Part shown: piece after piece, positions 1 through 9,813 of the stretch
Position numbering within the stretch: position 1 is the stretch's first letter
Layout of the letters: each line of letters opens with the position of its first letter
Source: Pythium myriotylum
Lineage: Eukaryota > Oomycota > Peronosporomycetes > Pythiales > Pythiaceae
DNA: 64,000 nucleotides
Direction of reading: 5' to 3'
NCBI GenBank assembly: GCA_023091665.1
Contig: JALJCQ010000027.1
Location: 62,001-126,000 of the forward strand
The notes under the pieces: generated by a model
What the model saw: only the letters and a program-made list of their open reading frames with translations
Database searches by the model: none
What the model was told of the DNA's origin: nothing
Position numbers and translations under genes: made by a program

Positions 1-132
1 CCGTATCAAGACCAGCTGTGGCCAGGGACATGACTCAGCTTAGCAAAGAGCAGCATCAACAATCGTGCTCGCAATACTGCTATTAGGATCCACTAGCTGA
101 ACTCAATAGACTCCATCATCATCATCATCATC
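1..132 (+). mobile_element. 3' end of a LINE-type retroelement with (ATC)n tail
   Basis: The stretch from about 90 to 132 (CTATTAGGATCC, then GAACTCAATAGACT, then an ATC/TCA microsatellite) closely matches the sequence that follows the RNase H ORF at 16240-16292. That copy ends in the same triplet repeat, so this looks like the 3' UTR and tail of another copy of the same non-LTR element, cut by the window edge. No coding part is visible here. Confidence 0.5.
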
Positions 133-936
133 GCGCTCGAATGCTCGCCGCCGTTATGCCTACATGGTCGACAGGGAAGTACTCAGTCACAGACCTTAGA
201 CTCGGTTTGCCTGGAAACATAAAAAAGTGTTGAACCGTGGCTGACGGAATCCCGGATCTGCGGGGAATTGCACATTTCAAAGTCAGCTTTCATTCACCGA
301 ACAAACCGTAAAACCCACAAAAATCGTATTACCTTCAATACATTGTCACAATCGAGTTTGAGCGGAGGGATCGTACTATTGCGAAATAACGATTCTAGAA
401 TAGAGTTGGTAAAGGAAATATTAGATTGTCGTGTGGTCTCATCTGAGGCCTAGTGTACATACTGAATTCCAGTGCTACAGAAGACGAGACAGCAGTGGGT
501 GGAGCGGAGTGGAGGCACCTTCCACAAACCAACGAGTTTGTCACATCCACACGTGGTCGCCAGCTGACGCACTCCCCCGCTCAGAACAGAACCACGCACA
601 TGCCGACTAAGACTTGAGCAAATAAAAATCTCGGCACATTTCTGCCGCCGTGGTCTCTCCCACCGAGCGCATCCCTTGTTTCGTCGCGCCATGTGCACCA
701 AACCCAAACATCGGATCCCATGCTTGTCAAAACAAATCGGAGTCTGGGCGAGCTGCCGATTTCGTCTTGACAGCTGGCTCCCTGTGATGGGGGGCGCTCG
801 GGTGTGGTTGTGGCGCCTTGCAGAAGAAACAGATGCAGCCTCAACGTTTCTCCCACGCTGTCTCATCCACACTCTTTGTTCGCTCGTGGCAGCTACCATC
901 GTCCACTTCCAAAGTCGCTGCTGAAACCCACTTGAC
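133..936. other. Intergenic, no gene recognised
   Basis: Several short ORFs lie on both strands but none has recognisable domain content. The last about 40 bases (CCACTTCC followed by AAAGTC near 903-918) could be the INR/FPR-type core promoter of the transporter gene starting at 937. Confidence 0.4.
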
Positions 937-2769
937 ATGAAGTCCTCGCGTATCGACGGCGCCGGCTCGCGTGCCGGCTCGGCCGAAGCCCAGGGCATCG
1001 TGCTGCTCGAGGACCAAAACCTCTACGCGTACAACCAGCAGACGCCCGTGGACATGGAGAGCGACCGGAGCCGTCCTCTGCAGATGCAGTTCGGGTTTCC
1101 GTACGACAATACGATGCTCAAGGCCGAACACCCGACCATGAGCTCGCGAGGAGACGCCAACAGCCGCCACGATTTCCAGACGCCGTTTCATCTTCAGACG
1201 ACGCCCTACGCGACCTCGTCGCATGGCACCGTGCCGAGCTCCCACGGCGCGATCCGTCCAGGTGGCGCCGTGGATCTCTTCAGTCGCCACTACATCGGGC
1301 TGCTCTTCAACTGGACGCTCATCGGCTTCTTCGACGGCTCCATCGCCGGACTCGCCCAGCCCTTCCTGAAGAACTACCTCGGCTACAGTGACTCGCAGCT
1401 CAACGCCGCGCTCTCCATCTTCAATGCGCCGCGGCTCTTCAAGTGCGTCGGCGGCTTCATCTCGGATTGCTTCCCCATCAATCGCCAGCGTCGCAAGCCC
1501 TACATGATCATCGGCTGGTCCGGGCTCATGATCTTTATGAGCATTCTCGCGATCATGAACGAGCCGGAGCCCGAGAAGAGGGACGGTGTGGTCGTCGATC
1601 CAACCGCTGACTCGCAAGGTCCCAAGTACGTGCTGCTGATCCTCTTTGGGCTCTTTGGCGCCCTGCTCGTCACAGTTTCGTGCGAGGGTCTGATGGTCGA
1701 GTGCTCGCACCGGGAAGGTGTCTTCGAGCGAGGGCGCACGCCGAGCTGGTGCCTCGGCGTCCGCTTCTTCGCCGAGGGCATCGGCTCCATGTCCTCGGCG
1801 TTCGCGCTCAACAGCGCCGAGTTCGGCGGCACCTTCGCCGAGAGCGTGCCGCTACGACTCATCTTCGCTGGCTATGCGCTGATGGCAGCACTCGGCATCC
1901 TCTTCTCTCGGTGCTTCATCTACGAGGAGCAGACGCCCGTGACGAGCCAGCGGCTCGTGACCCAGTTCCGCCGCATCTGGAGCATCCTCCAGAAGCGCAT
2001 GGTCTCACAGGCCACGGTCATCGGTTTCCTCGTCAACATTGGCTTCCTCTACAAGATCTACGAGCACAACCAGATCTTCAAGAAGTGGCTCGGCGCTGGC
2101 ACGCTCGTCGCCAACCTCCCGGTCGCGATCGTCAGCGAGGGCAAGGCCGTGGTGTCGGCGCTCTTCGTGCTCTTCCTGCTCAACGCCAACTGGCGGTCCA
2201 TCCTGATCTGGTCCGTTACACTGGGACTCATCGTCATGGTGCCCGTCGACGTGCTCATCGTCTACGACGTCTACCGCAGCCTCGAGCTCGGTCTCGTGCA
2301 GAACGTGGTCGTGGCCGTCACCGACGGCCTCCTCACCATCATGTACGTGCTCGTGGTCATCGAGGTGGCCGAGCCTGGCTACGAGGCCGTCACGTACGGC
2401 GTTATCACGCTCGTCTACAACCTCGGGTACACGGCGACGTCCATGGCCAAGAACGTCGCAGCTACCAAATGGGATCCGAGTGTCATCCACCTCGAGCGCG
2501 ACACCTCGGCCGTGCGCGAGCACATCATGAGGGAGCTGATCCTCAAGTACGCGCTCCGCGTGACCACGGCCCTGCTTATCTTTTGCCTGATCCCGCGACA
2601 GAAGCGGCATCTCTACGTCATCGCCACGCAGAGCGCGCCCAACCTCGTGCTGCCGGTCATCACGTTCTCGTTCTTCGCCATGCTCTTCGTCGTCTCGGTG
2701 ACCTCCAACACGCTCGCCATCTTCCCGTCCACCTCGTGCCTCGTCTTCGCCGGCGGCAAGGGCTGCTGA
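937..2769 (+). CDS. Folate-biopterin transporter (BT1) family protein
   Basis: A 610-residue, intron-less membrane protein. The N-terminal about 110 residues are polar and probably cytosolic. They are followed by about 12 hydrophobic segments with MFS-like spacing. The stretch FFDGSIAGLAQPFLKNYLGY and the later FKCVGGFISDCFP and RRKPYMIIGW blocks are typical of the BT1/FBT family, which is strongly expanded in oomycetes and kinetoplastids. Members import folates, biopterin or related solutes at the plasma membrane or an internal membrane; the substrate here cannot be told. The start is the first ATG of the open frame, right after a CCACTTCC-type initiator. Family call is firm, substrate unknown. 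Confidence 0.85.
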   Translation: MKSSRIDGAGSRAGSAEAQGIVLLEDQNLYAYNQQTPVDMESDRSRPLQMQFGFPYDNTMLKAEHPTMSSRGDANSRHDFQTPFHLQTTPYATSSHGTVPSSHGAIRPGGAVDLFSRHYIGLLFNWTLIGFFDGSIAGLAQPFLKNYLGYSDSQLNAALSIFNAPRLFKCVGGFISDCFPINRQRRKPYMIIGWSGLMIFMSILAIMNEPEPEKRDGVVVDPTADSQGPKYVLLILFGLFGALLVTVSCEGLMVECSHREGVFERGRTPSWCLGVRFFAEGIGSMSSAFALNSAEFGGTFAESVPLRLIFAGYALMAALGILFSRCFIYEEQTPVTSQRLVTQFRRIWSILQKRMVSQATVIGFLVNIGFLYKIYEHNQIFKKWLGAGTLVANLPVAIVSEGKAVVSALFVLFLLNANWRSILIWSVTLGLIVMVPVDVLIVYDVYRSLELGLVQNVVVAVTDGLLTIMYVLVVIEVAEPGYEAVTYGVITLVYNLGYTATSMAKNVAATKWDPSVIHLERDTSAVREHIMRELILKYALRVTTALLIFCLIPRQKRHLYVIATQSAPNLVLPVITFSFFAMLFVVSVTSNTLAIFPSTSCLVFAGGKGC

Positions 2770-3213
2770 CGGCCATAGTTCCTTAGATCGTTCCCCTCTG
2801 CATGTGTCCATGGAGTCTCGTGCCCCTCGCAAAAGGGATCTCTGTACAATACAATATACCTGGCAGTCTGAACAAAAGACCAAACCCACAAGACTGTCTC
2901 ACGTGAGAGAATGTGAATACTGGAGAGCGCTCGGGTCGTCGGCGACCTCCTCGTCAATCTGCAAAGCGCGAAACGAGTTGACAGCAAGGTTCTTCCCTGG
3001 GGTTTGCGTCCATTGTCGGTCGAGCATACCTCCAAGAGACCTCTTTAAACACGTTCTAGTTCAAAATTGCTGACACCATAACACAATATACCGTGGTAGA
3101 ATATTGATGATCGATCCAATAACGATAACCTTCCTATAGCGCTCGACAGGCCATTCAGAACTGGGATCTCTCCGTCGTCAATACCTGAGACCGTCGTCCT
3201 TTCTCATCATCAT
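2770..3213. other. Intergenic between BT1 and U-box genes
   Basis: AT-richer than the flanking genes. No gene, repeat or RNA is recognised. Confidence 0.4.
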
Positions 3214-5052
3214 GCGCCTCAGCCAGCGCCTCGGCTGCATCCGCTCGGCGCTGCGCTCGCGTTCGACCACTTCGCGCGCTGGCTCAAGACGGGGCTGCGC
3301 GCCGACTACGCGCGCGACGACACGACGCTCGACGAGCTGCTCGAGTTCCTCCAGCTGCTCAAGCGCGACTACGCGCACTGGGCGCTCCAGGGCTGCCGCG
3401 TGCTCCACGAGCTCCACGTCAGGCAGCAGGCCGAGCAGCCGTTCCTCGGCGTGCCCGTGGTCTCGCTCGCTCGCTTTGTGCGCGGGCTCTTTGGAACCGA
3501 CGCCGGCCCCGACGCGCTGCTCAAGTGGAGCGAGTGGTTTGGCGAGGGCGTGCGCGCGATCGCCGAGGGCAAACCCGTGGTCTTCCGCTCGGTTGTCGGC
3601 GACGACGCGCTCTGCACGTCCCGGTTCGCGGCGAGCAACACGCTGCAGGCCTGCGCCACGGACGACGACGAACACTCGGCGCGGTTTCTCGTCAAAGCAG
3701 TCGAGCCCGACTGGACGGTCGTGCGCATCCACGTCGCGACCACGAACGACACGCTCTACGCGAGGAGCTCGGACGGACGCCCGCGTGAGCACGAGCCGCG
3801 GGACGTGTTTGTGGGACACTGCGACGATGACCGCGATGAGTGGGAGCTCGTCGCCCAAGACGGAGAAGAGAACCGCGACGTCTTCTTGCTACGGAAACGG
3901 CACTTCGCGCAGTTCTTGAGCCGAACTGGTTCCGCACAGCGGAGCGTGAGGATCATGTCCGCGAGAGTCAGTGATGAGCTGTCGAACTGGGCTTGGCGCG
4001 TGGCGCCAGCCCCCGCACGGCTGACGCCGATCCAGCGCGGCATCAGAGCGTTCAACACAGCCAAGTACGTGCAAGCAATCGACCACTTCACGACAGCGAT
4101 GCACTCGACGAGAAACCGCAACGATTGGTTTCTCAGCACCGTCTATCGCCTCGTCGCGGCCCAGCGAACCGATCGACAGCATGGTTTGGTCAGCCTCTAT
4201 TTCAGTATCAGTGGTCCCGACGGAAGAGCGACTGCTGTGAAACTGGGCATTCTAGACCTATGGACGGAGGCGATTCAGGTCATGGAACCTGAAATTGCCG
4301 CCTCGCCGAGCCAACCACCAGCGATCGAAACCTCAGCCCAACGCGACTTAGACCGCGGCGATTCATTCTTCAACGAGAGAGACTACGGATCGGCTCGCAA
4401 GGCATACGGCGATTCAAATGATCTCGCCGTGAAATCTCTCAGCCGCGCAAGTACCGAACGCGAGAAGCAACTTTTGCAGCAGATTCACATGGACGCCAAA
4501 GTGGGGAGTGCCAAGGCGTTGTACGCTTCAGACGACTCGGATGACGCAATCGCTGAATTGATGGAGCTCCTCACTCTGTCCTATGTGACCGTTGTCATGG
4601 AGGCGAAAGCTTTCCTTTGGATGGCGAGGTGTGAACGACAACGAAGACAGCATGGAGTTGCAACGACAATGCTTCACCGAGCTCTCGAGAAGATCGCACT
4701 GATCCCGGCGAGTGACTCAACGACAGCCCAGCAACTTCGGCAGGCCGCAGTGCTCGAGATGATCGCGATGAACGCAAGGCGCGGAGCTCGGAACTCGACT
4801 TCTCATGACATCAGCGAGCTCTGCCAATGCCCCATCAGCATGGAGACGATGCGAGACCCTGTGATTACACCCGGGGGTGTCACGTACGAGCGCGAGATGA
4901 TCGAAAAGCATCTCGATCGTGTCGGTCAACACGACCCGATGACCAAGGCGCCGCTGACGAAGCAGCAACTCATCCCGAATCGTATTTTGCGGCAATTCAT
5001 CGAGACGACGCTGCGCCAATACGAGACGGCTCCATCAACACGAGGAGCGTAG
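3214..5052 (+). CDS. U-box protein with helical/TPR-like middle region; 5' end unresolved
   Basis: Coding potential in this frame begins at about 3250 (FDHFARWLKTGL and onward) and runs to the stop at 5050-5052. The C-terminal about 75 residues form a U-box, the E2-binding fold of E3 ubiquitin ligases (CPISMETMRDPVITPGG, then TYEREMIEKHL, then DPMTKAPL). The middle (about residues 230-430) is helical with FNTAKYVQAIDHFTTA and RKAYGDSNDLA stretches that resemble TPR repeats, so a CHIP-like chaperone-linked E3 ligase is possible. There is no in-frame ATG between the stop at 3097-3099 and 3400. The only good ATG (3212) is in the +1 neighbour frame. Either the copy carries a small indel near 3215-3255, or the first exon lies upstream. 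Confidence 0.65.
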   Translation, partial: APQPAPRLHPLGAALAFDHFARWLKTGLRADYARDDTTLDELLEFLQLLKRDYAHWALQGCRVLHELHVRQQAEQPFLGVPVVSLARFVRGLFGTDAGPDALLKWSEWFGEGVRAIAEGKPVVFRSVVGDDALCTSRFAASNTLQACATDDDEHSARFLVKAVEPDWTVVRIHVATTNDTLYARSSDGRPREHEPRDVFVGHCDDDRDEWELVAQDGEENRDVFLLRKRHFAQFLSRTGSAQRSVRIMSARVSDELSNWAWRVAPAPARLTPIQRGIRAFNTAKYVQAIDHFTTAMHSTRNRNDWFLSTVYRLVAAQRTDRQHGLVSLYFSISGPDGRATAVKLGILDLWTEAIQVMEPEIAASPSQPPAIETSAQRDLDRGDSFFNERDYGSARKAYGDSNDLAVKSLSRASTEREKQLLQQIHMDAKVGSAKALYASDDSDDAIAELMELLTLSYVTVVMEAKAFLWMARCERQRRQHGVATTMLHRALEKIALIPASDSTTAQQLRQAAVLEMIAMNARRGARNSTSHDISELCQCPISMETMRDPVITPGGVTYEREMIEKHLDRVGQHDPMTKAPLTKQQLIPNRILRQFIETTLRQYETAPSTRGA

Positions 5053-5448
5053 GGGGGGAGCTGGCCAAGCGTGGTATTCAACATTGGTTTGAGTTTGTTG
5101 AACTGGTCTTTCCAGGAAGGGTGTATTCTGATGGACCTATTTGCATATCAAGCCAACATCTCGCGAGATGCTATCAAGCCGTTGTCGTTGAACGTGTATT
5201 CTGCCATTTGTGGGGCCGACGAAACCGAGCTGATAGTGGCGACTAACCCACAGTACACCATTTGCAACTGAAGACGACGAGGCAACCGCCCAAGAAATAT
5301 TTGCACGGTGAGGCCAAATATTTTCGTCATGAGTTCCAGTGATGCGAGCCTTAGTGCGAACGTGGAAGGCAAATAAAATCTTACGACTGGTAAAAAGACC
5401 CTGCGTGCCATTTTTCCAGGGTACGCCGTCTTCGCAGTACGTAGCTAG
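5053..5448. other. Convergent 3' region
   Basis: Lies between the U-box gene (+) and the large membrane protein gene (-), which end toward each other. It probably holds both 3' UTRs. No gene is recognised. Confidence 0.4.
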
Positions 5449-7866
5449 CTACCTGGATTTTTGGACGAAGACTTTTTTAGAGATCGAGGATTCTGCCACC
5501 GGTTTCGCGACTTCGCGGAAACTTAGTTTCTCAAATTCGAGGTCTTTGAGCGTGACGCGTTTGGGCCCCTGTGGCGTATTGATATCAAGTGCGAGACCGA
5601 GCATCGTCCGCGGGAATTTGCCTTCGTTAAGCATGGCCGTCGCGATCACAGTACTATCGCTCGAGGTTTCTATCACGCGTTTGCTGTAGTTGTGGGCGAC
5701 AGCGATCGCCAGCGCCATCGCGATCAGTACCCCACAGCCGCCAAATGAAAGCATGGCGTTGGTGAACGGCACCGAGGCGAGTACGACCACGTCTTGGTAA
5801 TTGCCGTTAAAGTCGTATGATTGGGGTGCCCAGGGATTGACCAACTTCTTGTGGAGCACCGCGTTTTGCAGCAGGAAGTGCAGTCCGGCCGTGTACCCCG
5901 TTTGGAGGCTGTCTTCGAGGTACATATGGTTCTTCTCGACAATTTTGATGTTCTGGTCGGCGCCTTTGGAGCACTTGTCGCTCGGCCGAGACTTGAGCGC
6001 GGCCTCCGAGTCGCCCGACCAAGTCTTGAAATTACGTGGGAGAAGCAGTTCGCGCGTGGACATGACCTTGACGAGTGTATGCCATGGCGTATTGTAGGTG
6101 CCAGCAGCCACAAAGGGCTTGTCTAACAGTTCTTTCAGCTCGTAGAGATTGTTCTGCACGAGCTCTGACACGCCGATCAACACGAATTGGTCTAGGGTCT
6201 TGAGAGACTCGGTGGTAACGCGGAGCCCAGTACACCCACCGAGGTTTGCGCACTCGGCCTTGTACGTCGAACCGAGATCTTCCAAGTTCCAGCTCAGGAA
6301 GCCAACCGTCACAGTAAAAGTCCACCGTAGTCCACTCACAGTGATTCCAGTGGAGGAGATATTGGCGTGGAACTCGTCTCCAGTGAGCCGCCTCGCGATA
6401 GAGAGAACCACCAAGGGTCCACGAGAGAAGTCGAAGTCTTGCGAAGTATTGGGCTGTGAACCTTTGAAGCCCGTGATGCGGACCGCTGGATCGATACCCG
6501 ATACGCCAGCGGGGAATAAGGCCCCGATGATCGGGTCGCACGCTTCGTCTGAACATGCTGTCATCGTCGAGAACGTCCGCGTCACATCGGCATCCAAGGT
6601 CGGTCTGACCGGGATTGTCAGCGTCAACGAAGTGAAATTGATCGAGTCTGCAATAGGAATGACTTGGTAGTCTGCTCGGATCTCCGCAGGGTCCACGCGA
6701 TTCGTCTTGGTCGTGAAGAGACCCTTGAGCATTTCTCGTGCTCCATCGACGAACCCATCGCCCGCAAAGTCCATGAGGTTGCCCACTGTGGGCGCGTCGC
6801 TACCCGAGGAAGCTGGCGTCAGTTTAGCGATCGCTGCATTTCGACTCGCGTTTATCGTAGTCGCGATGTCGGCGTTGAGCGGATTTACGATGGGTGCGAG
6901 CCGTTCAGTGAGCTGGTACAATGTCATGATGAACAGCTTCCGCGCGACATCCACGTCGATCGAGAGAGTCGGCTCTTGATCTGCACTAAGAGGAAGCAGT
7001 TGGAAATGCTGTGTCGGCTCCAGAGCGGTCGGCAAAGCCTCGACGAACCAGTCGTTAGTTGTGTAACTCACCATGACGTTCGGTGGGTCTGTGCCCCGAG
7101 GCCAAAAGACGCATCGCGGTTTGACAATAGAGAACGGGACGAACTTGGTACGAAGCACAGTGTTGAGGACTAGGTTCTTGGGCGCGGTCTCAGAGTAGTT
7201 CTTGTTCCACGGAGTGATGAGCCAGCCATGCGAATCAACAGGTATGCCGTCGCCTCGGCTCTGGACGAGATCTTCGTGGAAAAGGCGCAGATGGGTCTCG
7301 CCTGGAATGAGTTGCACATTGACTGAGGTCGGGCCATTGCATACAAGAAAGCTAAGAACTACTGGAGCTAAAGAAGCCATGACACCGACCATGGCATTGG
7401 GTTCACGCAACGTCCAGCGAGCGGCGAGGCAGAGCAGCGCGACAGCAACGAGCAAGCCGAGTGACACATCGATGACTTTGATGATGGCCGTCATGATGTT
7501 GGCGACGCGAGAGTTGTAGAGATCAAGAAGGTCTTTGCGCTCATCGTCGCTCTTGTCAGTGGACAGAAAGGACGAAAGTCGCAGCCCGCTGCTCATAAAG
7601 GCAGAGAGCGTCGCAGCCACCAACCCAACGGTCAGTACGGTGAGTACAATGAACCGTCGAACGAAGAAGTCGACTCGGAGCTGATTGATGGCAGGAGGAG
7701 GAAGCGGTGGCTGGTCAACAGGTTTGAGAACGCTCACCTCCTTCTCATCGATGGCCGCCGTCGTCGTCGAGATGGGTTCATCCACGACGTAGGGGCCGCA
7801 GTTAGCATCCCCTCCCGACAACGGCGGCAACGGTTTGACCGCGGAAGACTGGGCTCCGCTCGCCAT
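5449..7866 (-). CDS. Large oomycete-type membrane protein, function unknown
   Basis: An 805-residue single-exon protein starting with ATG at 7866. A proline-rich cytosolic tail of about 70 residues precedes a strong hydrophobic segment (IVLTVLTVGLVAATLSAF, about residues 72-90). Two more follow around 125-150 and 165-185. A long extracytosolic-looking stretch of about 500 residues with scattered Cys and N-glycosylation-type motifs comes next, then a last membrane segment (GVLIAMALAIAVAHN, near 720) and a short cytosolic tail. I do not recognise the family. The topology suggests a surface or vacuolar membrane protein with a large lumenal domain. Confidence 0.7.
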   Translation of the reverse strand: MASGAQSSAVKPLPPLSGGDANCGPYVVDEPISTTTAAIDEKEVSVLKPVDQPPLPPPAINQLRVDFFVRRFIVLTVLTVGLVAATLSAFMSSGLRLSSFLSTDKSDDERKDLLDLYNSRVANIMTAIIKVIDVSLGLLVAVALLCLAARWTLREPNAMVGVMASLAPVVLSFLVCNGPTSVNVQLIPGETHLRLFHEDLVQSRGDGIPVDSHGWLITPWNKNYSETAPKNLVLNTVLRTKFVPFSIVKPRCVFWPRGTDPPNVMVSYTTNDWFVEALPTALEPTQHFQLLPLSADQEPTLSIDVDVARKLFIMTLYQLTERLAPIVNPLNADIATTINASRNAAIAKLTPASSGSDAPTVGNLMDFAGDGFVDGAREMLKGLFTTKTNRVDPAEIRADYQVIPIADSINFTSLTLTIPVRPTLDADVTRTFSTMTACSDEACDPIIGALFPAGVSGIDPAVRITGFKGSQPNTSQDFDFSRGPLVVLSIARRLTGDEFHANISSTGITVSGLRWTFTVTVGFLSWNLEDLGSTYKAECANLGGCTGLRVTTESLKTLDQFVLIGVSELVQNNLYELKELLDKPFVAAGTYNTPWHTLVKVMSTRELLLPRNFKTWSGDSEAALKSRPSDKCSKGADQNIKIVEKNHMYLEDSLQTGYTAGLHFLLQNAVLHKKLVNPWAPQSYDFNGNYQDVVVLASVPFTNAMLSFGGCGVLIAMALAIAVAHNYSKRVIETSSDSTVIATAMLNEGKFPRTMLGLALDINTPQGPKRVTLKDLEFEKLSFREVAKPVAESSISKKVFVQKSR

Positions 7867-8145
7867 GCAGCGGCTTGTACTTGTTCAAGGAATTGGAGGC
7901 CGGAGTCACCCGAAGTTGCCCGTGTATATTTAGCGGGTGGTTGCTCAGCCAAGCGGTGAAAGCGAAAGGGGTAACCATACCAATGGCTATTGTAAGTCAC
8001 AAAATCGATTAGTTGTCGTTGTGATGAATGTTCCTGTGATTCATGGTCAAGGCTAATGTGCATATATGCATGAAGGTCGTCTTCGATCACGAGCAGTATA
8101 CGAGAATGGTTTCGATTCATGGTTTTCGAACGGGTTTTCTCGCGA

Positions 8146-8169
8146 CCCCCCCCCCCCCCCCCCCCCCCC
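8146..8169. repeat. 24-nt poly-C tract
   Basis: An uninterrupted run of 24 C lies 13 bases beyond the stop codon of the reverse-strand secreted-protein gene at 8183-8593. On that gene's transcript it would read as poly-G. Its length is easily miscounted in sequencing. Confidence 0.9.
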
Positions 8170-8182
8170 GCTGGATCAAAAC

Positions 8183-8593
8183 TCAGCAGTTCATTCTGCC
8201 CACCTCCCAGCAGTTGGTGACAACGAATTTGATTCCACCGCCGCTTTGTGCCCAGAGAAGGTCCGCGCGGGTTCGAGGCACGAACTTGGAGTACCAGAAC
8301 CGGACCCATCGACCGTACGGCGAGTTATCTTCCTTGGGCCAAGGGCGGACTCTTCCCATCCCGATATTGTCTCGGAAATAAATCGCTGCTGCCGTGGCGC
8401 AAATGTCCGTGCTGGTTCCGATCCACCAGTCGACTTGGTAACAGCCACCCGGGCGGTTCTCTGCGTTCTTGGCTTCATCAGCGACTGAAGCACGCTTAAT
8501 CTTTTCGTCCCCGGAGGGCCCTAACACTAGGAGCTGCGCTTGGACGACGTTCGGCACCGCGAGGACCCAAACTGCGACCTGGAGGAGCTTCAT
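8183..8593 (-). CDS. Small secreted cysteine protein, divergent member of the W-V-R-[YF] family
   Basis: 136 residues with a signal peptide (MKLLQVAVWVLAVPNVVQA) and no intron. The C-terminal half matches the family elsewhere in the window: CYQVDWWIGT aligns with CHQLACWIGT, WVRFWYSKF with WVRYWRTKF, and VTNCWEVGRMNC with VTNCQQTGKVHC, ending on the final Cys. It lacks two of the six family cysteines (the second and the fourth) and the RQL motif before the domain. It keeps the INR/FPR promoter. Likely an extracellular protein of unknown function, possibly an effector or wall protein. Confidence 0.75.
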   Translation of the reverse strand: MKLLQVAVWVLAVPNVVQAQLLVLGPSGDEKIKRASVADEAKNAENRPGGCYQVDWWIGTSTDICATAAAIYFRDNIGMGRVRPWPKEDNSPYGRWVRFWYSKFVPRTRADLLWAQSGGGIKFVVTNCWEVGRMNC

Positions 8594-8629
8594 GGTTGGT
8601 CAAGGTGGTAGAAAGTGTGAGCGGGCGCT

Positions 8630-8646
8630 GGCAAATGCGGAAGTGA
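8630..8646 (-). promoter_or_regulatory. INR+FPR core promoter
   Basis: On the minus strand TCACTTCCGCATTTGCC, 37-53 nt upstream of the ATG at 8593, matches the oomycete initiator (YCAYTYY) followed by the flanking promoter region (A/T-TTTNC type). Confidence 0.5.
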
Positions 8647-8927
8647 TGGATCCCAGTATGGGGCATGCTTGTTGAAAGTTGAAAAACGACCAAATAAACG
8701 CCACGGCGGCTGGTGAGAAAGGAGAGAGTGTTAGCGGCGGATGAGTCCTGTGAAGGAGGTTCCGCCTTCATCATCGGACTAAGCGCAAACTATGCGTGGC
8801 ATTCCGCAGTTTGTGGCAATAGCGCTATGCGGAGGCTTCGAGTCTTATGTTACGCACCTGATGAGAGTCTCCAACTGATGAAACTAGATACCCCGTTAAA
8901 ACGAACTGTCCCCATTTTTACAAAACA

Positions 8928-9551
8928 CTATCCTGAATTTGAATGGTTGAAGTCTCCACTCCAAGTCATTAGCGAGTACGAGGGGAAGGCAATGGGCGCT
9001 GCGCGCGCCAACAGCGGCAAGAAGAAGAGGCGCCCCCCTGGCGCTTCAGGATAATGACCTGCATGCCCTCTTCGATTGTATCCGCACCGTATACCCGTGG
9101 TGACGATAAACGCGTGGTCATTCCGGGCCGCGAACGTGGCTTCCCACGGCGTGCCTGTCCGTGGATCCGGGAGCAGATCTGCGCGCGTGAGGTACGATTG
9201 ACCGCGCGTGGCGTCCCGGAAGCACTCCTCCCCTTTCGTGCACATGGCGAGTCCGAAGACAAGAGCGACGTCGTCTTCATCATCGCTGCTCTCCGAAGAC
9301 GAGTACATTATGGTCGCGATCTCTGAGACTAATGCCGTGCGTTGCCCGGGAAGCTCTGGATATTCACTCACAGTCGGAGCAATTTTATCTGAAACTAATA
9401 AGTACCTCAGCTTAGTGGTGTCAATAGTCGTCGTCTCCGTAGCAAAGGTGGGACTGAGAGTGAGGAATGAACTTGTGATGAGGACGAAGGCGAAGTCTAT
9501 TGAGTGAAAATAATGTATCACAGTAGCTGGAGCTGCAATCCTAGTTACCAT
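8928..9551 (-). CDS. Hypothetical protein, possible secretion signal
   Basis: A 207-codon open frame from ATG at 9551. Residues about 18-41 are hydrophobic (FAFVLITSSFLTLSPTFA) and could be a signal peptide after a long n-region. The rest has an acidic-serine stretch (SSSESSDDEDD) and no domain I recognise. No INR/FPR was found just upstream. It lies in repeat-rich DNA, so a chance ORF is possible. Confidence 0.3.
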   Translation of the reverse strand: MVTRIAAPATVIHYFHSIDFAFVLITSSFLTLSPTFATETTTIDTTKLRYLLVSDKIAPTVSEYPELPGQRTALVSEIATIMYSSSESSDDEDDVALVFGLAMCTKGEECFRDATRGQSYLTRADLLPDPRTGTPWEATFAARNDHAFIVTTGIRCGYNRRGHAGHYPEAPGGRLFFLPLLARAAPIAFPSYSLMTWSGDFNHSNSG

Positions 9552-9813
9552 GGGTCAACTTGGCTAGGGATGAGTCGGAGATGACGAGTTTGGGTAGGTT
9601 CGAGTAGCAGAGCCTACCTGTGTGGTTATGGGTATGGTGGTACTTCCTGCGTCCACCGCGTGGCTCACCAGGGCGTCCGCCATGGTGAGTAAGTGAGATC
9701 TCATTTGGAGTCGGTGAAAGTTCGAATGAATGTAAGTGGAGAGAATGTTACACGAATGTCGTTCTTGACCGACTGGGTCAACATTCACATAAAATATTCA
9801 TTTTCGACATTTA

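Noticed and set aside
841..1710. Long reverse-strand ORF opposite the BT1 gene
   Set aside because: High-GC shadow of the forward gene; no domain and composition typical of antisense frames.
2005..2889. 294-codon reverse ORF
   Set aside because: Asp/His/Glu-rich antisense frame of the BT1 gene.
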